The notes under the pieces were generated by a model. It searched no databases. It saw nothing but the letters and a program-made list of their open reading frames with translations, and was not told the DNA's origin. From contig JAHLEZ010000014.1 in assembly GCA_020726505.1 (NCBI GenBank), forward strand, positions 248,001 to 312,000: 64,000 nucleotides of DNA. Reading direction: 5' to 3'. The stretch's first letter is position 1. Each line of letters opens with the position of its first letter. Of the stretch, positions 12,729 to 23,868 are shown one piece after another. The position numbers and the translations under genes were made by a program. Source of the stretch: Leptodontidium sp. MPI-SDFR-AT-0119. Lineage: Eukaryota > Ascomycota > Leotiomycetes > Helotiales > Leptodontidiaceae.

Positions 12729-15700
12729 TCAAGCAATGACCTCTTGTACTCTATCTATTACCAAACGCAACTTGGTCTCCTTGACCTCTTGTTCATTGAT
12801 AGGGGTCCCCGCAGCCTCTTTCCTATCCTCCTGCCGTTTCAAAATAAGCCTTTCAATGTCGCTCCCTTCATCTATCAGACGATATGACCTCGAGAAGGGA
12901 TTCTTCTGTCCAATTCGATGCACTCGGCCGTAGGCTTGCAACTCATTGACGAATTCGAAGTCCGGCTCCATCAAAACGACATGACAGGCCTTCTGCAGTT
13001 GAAGACCAACTCCAATTGCCCGAGTCAGACCAATCAAAATACGAACTTCCCTCTTGTTCTTCTTTCTCTCGTTACCATCGACGGTATCAGTAAAGGCGTT
13101 GATGATTTTGGTCTTGTCGCTCGGCTTCATCTTGCCCGCAACCACCCCCAGGAGATCTTTGTACTCGGGAAAGTATTTCAAGATAAACTAATAGCATTAG
13201 CAGAATTCATAAAAAAAGTTAGGTTTGCTTACCAAGCTCAGAATGTATGCAACTTGAGGGAAACTGGTCATGATGACCAATTTATGCTCGTTGCCGTCAA
13301 TGTCTCTGTCCTTCTTCAGCTCATGGATGAAGTTGTAAAGCCAGAGACACTTCGGACTATTCTCAACGATTGCTTTCAAATGTTTCTTGTACGGGTTTGT
13401 ATCTTTAGGCTGGCCCTTCAAGAAGAACTGCGCCTCTTCCGGTGTGAGAGTAAGGGAATCTTTCAAATCTGGCAGAGTCATCTCGTACAAGAACGGAAAA
13501 GTGGCAAGAAGCCTGGACCTCCAGTGCGCGCGAACCATAACATTAAATCCCAGTTTGGTTGGTCGGATGTTAGATCGTCTCAACTCGGGAGCTGTTTCAT
13601 CCCACTTCGACTGGAGAATTCTCAGCATCTCTTCCCTTTCGCCTTCAAACTGCCTCTCATATTGCCGGACATCCCCCTCGTAGGTTTCGTTTGTCTCCAG
13701 GGTTACATCTGTATGTATGTGTGGCTTCATTTCTATCAACGGATGACCGAACCAAGTGGTATCTGCCGTACGTCGAATTATGAACCTGGTTACGAATTGC
13801 TTGAACTCCGCCAAACAAGAATCGATCACCGCCATATCAGGCGCTCCGTACTTCAGCTGTCCATCAAACTGCTTGCAAATTTGGTCGAGCTTTGCCCAAG
13901 AAAACCGTTCGTTGACAGTCTCGGAATGTTTTTCAATGGCCCACAGAACACCTTCGATGCCTCGTAGCGTTTGTGAGAATGGTGTCCCTGAATATCCGAA
14001 TAGAAACGGTCTAACATCATTGTTAAACCTTGGAAGATCTGTAAGAATCTTTGCTCGGCCTGAGTTCTTGAAATATTCTTCATGACACTCGTCAATCATA
14101 GCTATCCCAAAAATCAATGAGCATCTGTTTTGTCTAGAAGTCTTGATCCATGTACTACTTATGATTAGCTTTTGAAAATAAAAGTGGGAGGAGCGCTTAC
14201 CCTGGCTCTCTTGGATTGTGTGTATATCCCTCGGTCTTTGAGAATTCTTTAATGAATTTTGGGAAAGTTTCTTGGGTTGTTAGTAGGAGGAAGCATTCGT
14301 TGTGGGGTTGCGGTTCGTCGTTCTCTTGACTATCCTTTGCGGCTCTTTTTGCTTCCATTCTACTCTTGATAGCACTGTCTGCACTCATTCTCATTTCAGC
14401 CTGCGTCAGTCTGAAGTCTTTGAAAGTTGCGGGATGATCTACAACGAGCCTGAGCCCTATAGTTGAATTCGTTGTATCGACATGAAGCGTCCACTGTTTC
14501 CACCACTGTCGAACCACGGAAGAGGGAACGCATGCCATCCTCAAGCCCGGCTTCAAATGCATTTTTGAAGTTGGACTAGAGGAAGAGCATGGACACATAA
14601 TCCAGCCTTCTGTGGGCGGAGTTGGGCATACTCCATATTGGCCATCTAGTAAGTGTTTGCCGTCTTTGGATTCCCGGGATTTGCTGACGGCACGCTCCAG
14701 CACAGCAAGTTGGCGCTCTACGACGATGTAGGCAAGGAAAGAAAGTGTCTTTCCCAACCCCATGTCATCAGCAAGGAAACCACCACCAAGCTCGCGTGCA
14801 GTGATCATCTGCCAGTATACTCCAAGAGCTTGGTACTGGTAGATTGGGGTATTTAACCCTGCAATCCTCAACCTTTGCTCAACTTTGAAATCATGAAATT
14901 AGCATGGTAGATGAGAGAAGAGGCAGGGATCACTTACTGTCAGTTTTCCTGGGGTCGCACCGAAACATTGCACAACATTCCTTCCAACGAGCAAGATCTC
15001 CGGCTACGCCGCCTGGAGTATCCATTTGAGTCAACCCCGGCAGTTTCGTTAGCTCTTGTAGTCTAATAATAAGTTAGTTCTTGATCGATATCCCTCATAA
15101 GAATGCTTGCTTACTTGGCCACGATGCGATCGGCATTGTCGACGTCTCCCTCATCTTCCTGTGCATCTTGCTCGATGTCATCTGCTTCTCCTTCACCAAC
15201 CTCGCGATCAGCAGTCGAGATACGTTGGATCTCCTCCATAGAGATCTCCTTGTCATTCCCGCCCCGCTTGTAACTCGCTCTCTTCTTTTCAGAGTACAGT
15301 GACTCGAATCTCTCACGTTCCTCCGCCTTGCTCTCGGTACCTTGAGGCTTAACAACCTTCAGAAAGGCTCTCGCTGCAATCTGAGTCTTTTTGGCGCCGC
15401 TTGTCGACTGCTGGGTTGGCACTCGCTCGATACCTATCTCTGGGTTGTTGGCAGTGGATTGTCCGGGGAAGGACCCCCTGCGGCGCGGAGGTTTGCGGGG
15501 TGATATTTGTGACGGTGAGGAATTTCCTGGTCTGTTTTCCTCTCCATCTCCATCCCCTGTCGCGTTGACAGGTACACTGAAAGGCCGGAGTTCGGTAGCT
15601 GCCAGGGAAAGTTCCTTCTCTGCTTCTGCCTTCAGTCTGAATCTTCTTTCTATTTCCCATTCTGGACGATAGAGGAAGTCCAAGTGATCACTAGCACCTC

Positions 15701-16181
15701 GTTTGAGATACAAGCCGTTCAGAGCTACAGCAAATGTCTTTTGGTTCACCACCCTGTCAATGTCTCCCGTACCCGACTCCCAGTAGAGTTGTCCATACTC
15801 GATGTTGATAAAAGGTTGGAGGTCCCCACTCGGCACTGAGTCCAAATTATTGATGGTCCACTCATCCATTATCTCCTCAAACACGTCCCTGAATTTCTGA
15901 AAGCTGTAATTGTGTGCGACTGTGGGATCTTGTCCTTCCTCCAGAAATATCGATAGTGGAGCTTTATGCACCACATAGTCTGTTGACAGTGGTCTCATAA
16001 CTTGGAGACCAACATTCATCTGAAAAAGCGAGGCTTGCCGAATCGCTTCATGGAACGGAGAGCTGCGTGACGCAGCTCCACCACCAACAGCCTTGCTGCG
16101 CTTAATAAGCCTTGGCCAAGATATCCCCATATTGATGTATTTCTGCAAAACGAGATGTAGAATATGAAGAAGAAAGTTCAT
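12729..16181 (-). CDS. SNF2-family DNA-dependent ATPase/helicase
   Basis: Five exons: 15115-16181, 14938-15062, 14201-14882, 13233-14133 and 12729-13187. They sum to 1077 codons plus stop, all in phase. The SNF2 core starts at IYQYQALGVYWQM, followed by Walker A in ADDMGLGKT, a DECH motif II in MIDECHEEYF, motif III in FGYSGTPFSQT, and the C-terminal lobe with RAIGVGLQLQKACHVV and the VHRIGQKNP motif VI. No RING, bromo or chromo domain is seen. The N-terminal ~330 residues hold a folded segment and then a basic Ser/Pro-rich linker. The predicted role is ATP-driven remodelling of DNA-protein complexes in the nucleus. It resembles orphan SNF2 genes that fungi carry in repeat-rich regions more than a named remodeller (inference). 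The start is uncertain: TTTTGCAG just inside the first ATG (16181) could be a splice acceptor, which would make the true start lie upstream. Confidence 0.75.
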
Positions 16182-17527
16182 GTAATCAGGGGTGAGAGAT
16201 TTGAGTTTATTGAGCTTTCAAATTCCGATGGTTAAAGTCGTGAACAACGAGTAGCCGGCTCTTTGTACGATTGAAAGCACCCTATTCAGCAATCCGCAAA
16301 CAGAAAGGATAAAGGAACGAGAGTTCAAAACAGACTTACAAAGAACCACAACTAAAGCTGAAAGAGGACAAAGAAGAGTGCTGTACGCATTTGGGAATCC
16401 AGGACTACTGCTGAAATTGAGATACGCAGAAAAGTTTACATTTTGGTCAGATAATTCCACAAAATACTCGACGTCGTCGAATCTGAAGTAACGTCTATCC
16501 CTGCGTGCCGGGACGCACCCCGTCACGAGACGAATCTTCAGTTTAGACATTTCAAATCTTTTCCTCGTAATCATATTAAACTGCTATTATGATGGAACTG
16601 TTTTCTGTCTATTTCTCCCTCAGGATATGAATATACAACGAGAAAACTCCTTAGGTTGATCATGCTGTTGATCCTTTTGTTGACGCCATCAACCACCGCT
16701 TTACATATGCGCTCCTGTTTAATCACAACTACTAGAGTCTTCTCAAAATTCGGAGTACTTGCCGAAAGGTCCCAACATAAAAGAATATGGATCCAAATTT
16801 TGAAGACGCTCAAAGAGGAAATGATGAAGTCCGAGAGTTACTCCGGTGGGAGGGAGAGGGGCATTAAACGTCACATGTTTTAACTTAGGCTCCGTGTTAA
16901 TTAGCGAGCATTAGCCTAATCCAATAATACCGTGAAATTAGAGCCTCAGACACAAAGACTTAACTGTGGCTGAGGCTAGGAAATCGTCCCCTGAGGCTGG
17001 CAGGCACGAACTTTCACTTGTAGGCGATTTGGCGAATTAGACAACCACTGAGGGCCAGCATCCTCCTCTGAACATCAACGGAAGTTGCCTGCTTTCGTCA
17101 TCTTACTACGATATGGCCCTCACAAAATATAGCAACCGTAGGAGCAACACTCAGTATGACCGACTCCCATTGGAGTGCCAGTACAGCGGAGGCAGAGCAG
17201 TACTAAGCAAGTATCAATCAAATCATACATCAGTGAAGGTGTTCTAAGCATTTTACAGGCAACAATCACTGTGCGTGGCAAGGCAAAGGACCTTGTTGCT
17301 ACAATCTCATCTGGAAAGAGTGCCCTAGTTTTCCTGATCTATACCGCTTTTGTACTCCTGGTCTGTGCGCGGCCTAAATTTTCGGTAATATGGAGTGAGT
17401 CACTGAGATAAATAATTGGCCCTGGCTGGAAACCGTTGCCTAAAGCTGCCTTCACTCCTGAACCTCATATAACCAAGACACTTACACCAAAGTATCGATT
17501 TTAAGATTGCACGAACTCAACTTGAGA
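16182..17527. other. Intergenic with a repeat relic
   Basis: No recognised gene. It contains the inverted relic of the 20-kb repeat at 16489-16531, listed separately. A minus-strand frame across it (16218-16574) is open for 118 codons but is partly made of the repeat. The rest is AT-rich and featureless. The 5' flank of the HET gene (about 17400-17527) presumably holds its promoter, but no specific site stands out. Confidence 0.4.
16489..16531 (-). repeat. Inverted copy of the 20.5-kb repeat core
   Basis: Read on the minus strand, these 43 bases match 20515-20557 on the plus strand with about one mismatch. The core is GGGGTGCGTCCCGGCACGCA. Similarity continues weakly for about 10 bases on the 5' side and then stops. 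The pair is about 4 kb apart in inverted orientation, with the HET gene between them. Confidence 0.75.
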
Positions 17528-19605
17528 ATGGCCTGCGGCTGTTGCAGGTCGATCGATCTTCGAGGACTTATCTCAGGAGCAGGAGAGAAAATCGCTCACC
17601 ACTCGACTTTCAAGGAGCTAAGTGTTTGTGCTTCCACGACGAATTGTTTGTTATGCGAATGGGCCAGACACGATCTCAGAAATGCATTTCTCGCGGAGGC
17701 ATACTGGGATAGAGGCTTTCAGCCCGATTCTTATAATGAAGCCAAAGTCTATTACTCTATCCCTTTATGTGAATGGCATGAGGCCAAATCGGTAGAGAAT
17801 TGGACCGGGATCTCGAATTTTGTGTTTACTGCGACTAGCGGAAGTCATACCGTTACATCTATGACGTTTGAATTCTTCGTGTCTCAAGGTGACTACCCTT
17901 GAAGTCTTTCCTAGCACACTTTCACACATTCGAGGTTTCTTAAGGCTAATACCTGCTATTAGGAAGTTGGCTTGCTAGAACTGGCATAATCAGTGGCCGA
18001 CCTATTTCACCAAAGTCCGGAGATGAAATGTGTTTCGAGCTGGCAAGAAAGTGGAGAAACACTTGCCTAGAAAACCACAGAGAATCATGCCCCAGAACAA
18101 TTAATTCGATATTGCCAACTCGAGTCATCGACGTTGGCCCAGTCGATGGATCCTGCGAGCCCCGGCTATATATACCCAAGCTTGAAAAGGGAGACTGGGT
18201 TGCCCTAAGTCACTGTTGGGGTAGACGACCACGATTTATGACAGATTCGCATAATATAAGTGACAGGAAATTCATGATCTGTTTTGAAGATATGCCTCAA
18301 ACTTTCCAAGACGCGATCATCGTTACAAGGAAATTGGGTTACCGGTACCTCTGGATTGACTCTCTTTGCATTGTGCAGGACGATCACGGTGACTGGATAG
18401 CGGAGTCAATTCGTATGGGAGACTACTATCGTCAGGCAGTCTTAACAATCAGCGCTGATTCTGCTCCGGAAGATAACGTTGGATTTTTGCATGAGGATCG
18501 AGTAGACTACCCATCGACTGTAGTGAAACTAACCTCAAATCACGAGATTGGTATTCGGAAAAGGTATCCCTGTGCAGATTTTTGGAACAGAGATACTTGG
18601 GTTTCAAAAAGGGCATGGACCTTGCAGGAGTTTGTGCTTGCACCTCGAAGCCTTCATTATACTTCTGAACAGATTATTTGGGAATGTCAGACGCGCAAGT
18701 ATTGCGAGTCTAGCGATAACTCACAAGGAGACACGGATGCAGCCCAGTTTCAGTGTATGAAACGATTCTTCGCAAAACCAAAAGTTGGCAAGGAACTCTT
18801 TCCAGATCTTCAACAGCTTTTCGATCCCTCTTATCGATGGTATTCCTTAGTCTCTGACTACTTCATACGAGATCTCACATTCAGAAAGGATATTTTGCCT
18901 GCTATCTCCGGAATTGCGAGAGAAATTCAACGACAGACTTCACAAACGTACGCCGCAGGAATCTGGCTAGAAGGTATAGAAGTCGGGCTCCTTTGGCAGG
19001 TTGATGGGGCTAAAAAGAAATCGGAAACATATTCTGGACCTTCCTGGAGCTGGATTTCAGTCGAAACTGTCCCAGAAGTCTTGGGACCAGAAAACCCACT
19101 TTACCGAGCGATTCAATTTTTAGAACCCGAAGTCAAGGAGCATCGTGCTAGACTGATATCCCATGACATCATTCTCAATGACAACGATCCCTTTGGATCT
19201 GTTAGTTTCGGCTCTTTGCTTCTCCATGGAAGATGTCTCCTAGCAAGCCAATGGAAAGGGAGGTCCCCGCCGCATGTTAGTACTTATGAAGAGCTCATGA
19301 CATCTCATTACTTTAAAGAGGAAATACAGAAACCCGAGAGCTTGGATCAGTTAATCTACTATTTCGACCTTCCAGAAGAAGATATCATGCTCGAAAAGTC
19401 GCTTACCGATATGATTATATTCCAAATATCCTCATGGAAATGGCCGCCGTCGGAGCATACACTTGTTGTCACTTTGGCATTATTACTGCTCCCTGTAAAG
19501 GAGAAGCCTACAGGTACGTATCAGCGTGTAGGAATAGCCGAAGTCCCAAATACCGATGGTCTGGAAAGGGAGGGTTGGGGAGCAAAAGATGTCTGCATTA
19601 TTTGA
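17528..19605 (+). CDS. HET-domain protein (heterokaryon incompatibility type)
   Basis: Two exons, 17528-17888 and 17963-19605, give 667 aa in frame; the intron is GTGACT...TATTAG. The start is MACGCC at 17528, the first ATG of the open frame. The N-terminal ~200 residues hold a Cys-rich opening and a linker common in these proteins. The HET domain (roughly residues 215-370) shows its three hallmark blocks: WVALSHCWG, GYRYLWIDSLCIVQDD and RAWTLQEFVLAPR. The C-terminal third is variable, as usual. Proteins of this family can trigger cell death on non-self recognition, but most members are uncharacterised, so only the family is assigned. No NACHT, ankyrin or WD partner domain is fused. The gene sits between inverted repeat relics at 16.5 and 20.5 kb. 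Confidence 0.9.
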
Positions 19606-19668
19606 GGTCTTGGGAAGGTTCCATGGAATGTAGCTGAATCGCATCCATGAGTTGGTACCCCCGCCCAT

Positions 19669-20557
19669 GTGGCGACGTCGCAAGACATAGTGTTCCCCGG
19701 TCCCCACAGGGCTAATAATGACCTTTAATTGTCGTGGTGAGGCTCGGAAATCTAGATCAAACTGTTTTACGAGTTTGAACGGTGCAACGAGCTGGTGGCG
19801 GTGCCATAGTCGAGGGGTCTTATTATACTACGAGTTTGACACCCATCCGTCATTAGGCACGACGGCGACGACGCGATCGAAATATTCAAAGTAGCCGAGG
19901 TTTGACCTGTTCAGGAGTGGTCACAACATAAATAATACAAAAATCCAATATTGTTCAATGACAAATTTAGAATCAATTGAATTCACAGTATGGATGGTTT
20001 GTGTCGTCACGGGGTGCGTCTACGACGGAGGGATGCACAGCCACAAACTTTATAGACACATGTTTTAAAAGTCACGGGGTATTGCATTATTATAGCGATA
20101 AATTTTTATCGACATTACCGTAACGACGACGCAACTAACCAGGGTCTTGCTCGCTTGATTGGAGGTTTCAGCCTACGTGGCGACGTCGTATGATATGGCG
20201 CCCACCGGCCGCCACTAAAGTGGCAATAGCATTTTAGTACAATAATAGAACCTGGATATCTATATTTAATCGTTCAATATGCTCAAGAGGTGAAGAAAGT
20301 TTAATAGTGGTGTTGCAAGTCGAGGCGTCCTATTTCAGTCTAAAAGAGGCTCTCTAGAAATCAGGGCGGTAGCGACGACGCGATAAATAATTTTCGAAAT
20401 TTGTAGGTTAAAAGTGTTTAAAGGAACTATGCAATATAACTAAAATGAAAATAAATGGAAATTTGAACGTGTTCACAGCTTTTGAGTTGCTTGAACTCGA
20501 AGTACCTGCGATTTGTCTCGTTACGGGGTGCGTCCCGGCACGCAGGGATAGACGTTA
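19669..20557 (+). repeat. Two diverged tandem copies of a ~0.51-kb repeat
   Basis: Landmarks recur in the same order at near-constant spacing. GTGGCGACGTCG is at 19669 and 20177 (508 apart). GTCGAGG is at 19809 and 20319 (510). GCGACGACGCGAT is at 19865 and 20372 (507). ACGGGGTGCGTC is at 20009 and 20523 (514). Sequence between landmarks is poorly conserved and AT-rich, as expected for an old, mutated repeat. No coding capacity or terminal inverted repeat is visible, so the element type is unknown. The interval 19606-20863 holds nothing else recognisable. Confidence 0.7.
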
Positions 20558-20863
20558 GTGTTCAAGCTCAAAATATAAAATTCAAACTTGGAAATGGCTC
20601 ACTCGTCCTCGATCTTTCACAAGCTGTGGGTCTATTTAGCGGTATGAAGATTGGAAGGAAATGCATGGTGAGACCGAGATCATGGGACGATATACAATGC
20701 CTCCACGATGAAAAGAGGCGTTGGGGATCGGACTTTAGCTGGCCTAATATTCATGTTAGATAAATTGCTATCGGTACCAAGGCCACTCACATACTTAGGG
20801 TGCTCCGATTCATACATTAAAAAAGCACCTGATACAAGCACGATCCACATATATTCCTACATA

Positions 20864-22636
20864 TCAACTAGACGACCACCGACTAACAGTCACAGCGGTA
20901 GTATAAACCATAGCTACAAGTCCAACTCCCATCAAAAGTACATCTCCAGCTTTGACATATTTGTTCTCCGCGATACCTCTCCAATGCAGATACGCGGGGT
21001 AGATGTAAACCAACGGCACACAAGCAAAGGATCCAATCAAAGCGACAAACTGATCCAAATTGGTAGCCCCAAGGATCGACACCAAACCACATGCACAAAC
21101 CAGAAGTGTTCTGAAGGCATTCTTCTTCCACTTTGTCTTGGCGTTCTGCTTGCCAGATCGATGTCCGAAGATAGAACCTTCCAAGATTCTCATGGCGGGG
21201 AACAACTGGACTGGATCCCCGGCGAGAACAGCAAGAGAGTAGAGAAATTGGACAGCATTGACGAGTTTGGAGTCTTGAGGGAAGTTGCTGATGATCTCGA
21301 CGGTTGTCTTGTCTCCGAATGTGGCGTAGCTGAGAGCTCCAACAGATGCGAAGATGATGGTGATGATGACCATGACCGTATAGAGTAAACCCTCGAATTT
21401 CTGAGGTTCCTTCATGGACGATTGAATGGGGAGGATCAAGCCAATGCCCTCGAAAGTAAATATTGCGGATCCAATGGTAAGTGTAAAGTCCCGTGGGTTG
21501 AACATCTTCACGGTCTTGCTCATCCCTTCTGTGGTGAGAGTTGAGATGTCGTAGCAGTAGATGTATCCGAGTCCCAGCAGGATGAAGACGTCAGCTAGTA
21601 ATGCTGCACCACCTAATTTTGAAATGTCTCGGATGAATGCCAGTGGAACCAGAGCAATCAACTGGATCCCGATCAGAGCCGTGATGGACAGTGGCGAGGC
21701 ACCTTTGATGACTGCCTCCAGGAAGGAGTACAAATTCTCTGCCGTAAAGATGATGCCGGCGCAAACGAATCCAAGTTGTGAGAGGGTAATGGATGCCAGT
21801 GTAATCGACCTCATTCTCTTTCCCCCAATAGCTTCCGCAATATCACCATATCCTCCGCCATATTTCGCTCGGCATTTGAGCAGCAGATGGAATGCCAAGC
21901 AAGATATCAAAGAGATCATAACCAGAGTAACCAAAGAGAAAGCCAGTCCACCATTCTTGAAAGCCTTCGGGAGGAAAAGCACACCAGTTCCAATAAATGA
22001 CTTTATCAAGAGAAAGAAAGTCCTTGTCAAGCTGGCATCTCCAGGCTTCGTCGCTCGAGTGGATTTCCGTTTCCCCAGCAGTGGTCTTCTCTCCCCATCT
22101 CTTTCTCCTTCTCTTTCTCCTGGCAATAACCTTTCCTCCTCATCGCTCTCGATTGCATTCTCGTCGTCGGATTCTGCGAGGTCCTCTCCAGCAAAAGAGC
22201 CATATAGATCCAGGAAGTGCACGAAATTACTCGTGATTGGGGTAGTGAAACTCCTGGAACGCTTCAATAGCTGCTGTTGCACGAAATGGCGTCGAAATCC
22301 ACCTGGCTCTCTTTGTTCCGTGGCTTCTGCAGGTCTTGGTCTTCCTGGATGCGAGAAAGTCTGAGCTCTCTGCATGGCACTCCCACTCCCACTCCCGCGG
22401 GCACTGATCTTGTAGATATCTCGATGTATGTCTCCTCCCTGCAGCTTCAGGGAGCTTTCGTGCTCTCGTGCGTCTTCATCGGAGGTGTGGGTGGGGGTTG
22501 AGCATTGTGCCTGTGCCTGTGCCTGTGCCTGTGGATGGTCGTCGAAGTGGGCGGTGTATGCGGGGTCGAGATGCCTGGAGACAATCTCTGCCCTCCTCTC
22601 TTCCTCCTGCTGCTCGTTTCGCTCGGGTTTGGACAT
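20864..22636 (-). CDS. Vacuolar amino-acid transporter, AVT type
   Basis: Single-exon gene of 590 aa starting at ATG 22636 (MSKPERNEQQ). It belongs to the amino acid/auxin permease superfamily (Aa_trans). The first ~210 residues are hydrophilic and acidic, with an Ala-Gln repeat and an acidic ESDEEERLLPGE patch near the membrane domain, a layout seen in fungal AVT3/AVT4-like proteins. The transporter core begins TRTFFLLIKSFIGTGVLFLPKAF and runs through about eleven membrane segments to the C-terminus. TFEGIGLILPIQSSM and SGDPVQLFP-like signature positions (here AGDPVQLFPAMRI) are visible. Family members move neutral amino acids out of the vacuole in symport or antiport with protons; the substrate here is not determined. 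It ends AVTVSRWSSS. No intron signal is needed. Confidence 0.88.
   Translation of the reverse strand: MSKPERNEQQEEERRAEIVSRHLDPAYTAHFDDHPQAQAQAQAQCSTPTHTSDEDAREHESSLKLQGGDIHRDIYKISARGSGSGSAMQRAQTFSHPGRPRPAEATEQREPGGFRRHFVQQQLLKRSRSFTTPITSNFVHFLDLYGSFAGEDLAESDDENAIESDEEERLLPGEREGERDGERRPLLGKRKSTRATKPGDASLTRTFFLLIKSFIGTGVLFLPKAFKNGGLAFSLVTLVMISLISCLAFHLLLKCRAKYGGGYGDIAEAIGGKRMRSITLASITLSQLGFVCAGIIFTAENLYSFLEAVIKGASPLSITALIGIQLIALVPLAFIRDISKLGGAALLADVFILLGLGYIYCYDISTLTTEGMSKTVKMFNPRDFTLTIGSAIFTFEGIGLILPIQSSMKEPQKFEGLLYTVMVIITIIFASVGALSYATFGDKTTVEIISNFPQDSKLVNAVQFLYSLAVLAGDPVQLFPAMRILEGSIFGHRSGKQNAKTKWKKNAFRTLLVCACGLVSILGATNLDQFVALIGSFACVPLVYIYPAYLHWRGIAENKYVKAGDVLLMGVGLVAMVYTTAVTVSRWSSS
22505..22545 (+). 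repeat. CTGTGC hexanucleotide repeat inside the AVT gene
   Basis: Six-base units in tandem encode the alternating Ala-Gln run near residue 55 of the transporter N-terminus on the minus strand. The copy number is likely to vary between strains. Confidence 0.8.
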
Positions 22637-23868
22637 GGAGAAAAGATATTGATAGTTGGGTAGTTGAGGGTATATTCGGAGCAACGTATCTATCTGTATT
22701 GTGATCAATTGGGTATGGATATAGACTCTGGTGGGAGGTTGATTCTGTTTTTCTGTGGTGTTTTTCTCTAAAGACTCTGCAAATAAATGACGAAGAAAAG
22801 TCTCTTTCTGCCTTGTTCTGCTGTGCCTGGCCTGGCCACTCCAGGCCTCGGTAGCTAGCTAGAGCCTGCAAGCCCGCCCTAAAAGTGGCGCGCTTCGATG
22901 CCGTTTAGTGCCGTGTTATTTGCCACAGGCGTGGCATGCAGGGCCCAGGCCTGTCCAGTCACAGAGGCTGCTAGTACATAATATCACCTAATACAAACTC
23001 GAAATATGGAGATGTCACGGACTGGACGGGTCCTGGCCTGAGGTATCTTATCATAAGAAATTCCATTCCATTTGTTTTCATGAAGAAACAGGAGGAAATA
23101 ATACCGTGGCAGCAAGAATTCAATGTCGTGGTCTGGTCTGACTGCGAACTGAGTTGTTCGTGACTGCCACCATCCGCGTCTCCCCAGCTCTCGTACAGCT
23201 TCAGATTCAGATCCCCCAAGAGCTCCCCACATCTCTCTTCTCGCTGTCCCTTAGCCCCCACCTCGTCTCCACGATGTGGTCAATCAGATGGTTTCCCTAA
23301 ATACAAGAAGAGTAATTTATTAATAATACATTATTCGTTTTAATCTGCGTATTAATTGAAGTGGGCTTGGTGGAAGCTATATCTTCAATTCGGCGCATCA
23401 GTATTCCCTGGAGTTTTCTCTTTGCATATTCTTCCTCATGATCTCCAGCGCGGCAACAAATGCTGTTCTGTATGGCCGCGGGTCTTTCTCCTCAGTGCAT
23501 GCTAGGCGATTTCTATAATTGCAATATCGGTATTACTATTGTTTTGCTGGATTGCTTGGCTAGTGATTTGCTATGCTGGGAAGAAATCTTCTCGTGTTGT
23601 ATCGAACTCGCCCTAAGGGGCAGTTCAATATTGATTATGGAGCCAGTTTGAGCTTGGCGTTCTTTTCTAGTACACTCATTGCAACATCGTTCGGGTATGG
23701 GCACATGTATGATTCTTTTAGAACAACTGTACCGGCTTGGACGAGTGTCTTTGGTTAATGATAGGCCTTTTTGAGATTATTAATCATTGGGAATACTGAA
23801 GAAGACAGGCAGGGAGAACGTTGTCAATGCGAGATAGATGCTGTCTGCTGTGATCCTTAAGTTTGAGT
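22637..23868. other. Intergenic between two minus-strand genes
   Basis: About 1.2 kb. The part next to 22636 should be the promoter and 5' leader of the AVT transporter. The rest has only short overlapping frames with no family signal, and I see no repeat or RNA gene. Confidence 0.4.

Noticed and set aside
12918..13967. 349-codon open frame on the + strand
   Set aside because: It lies antisense to the SNF2 exons, whose motifs are unambiguous. The translation has no family signal and crosses introns of the opposite gene.
21561..22364. 267-codon open frame on the + strand
   Set aside because: It is antisense to the AVT transporter, with no domain or start context.
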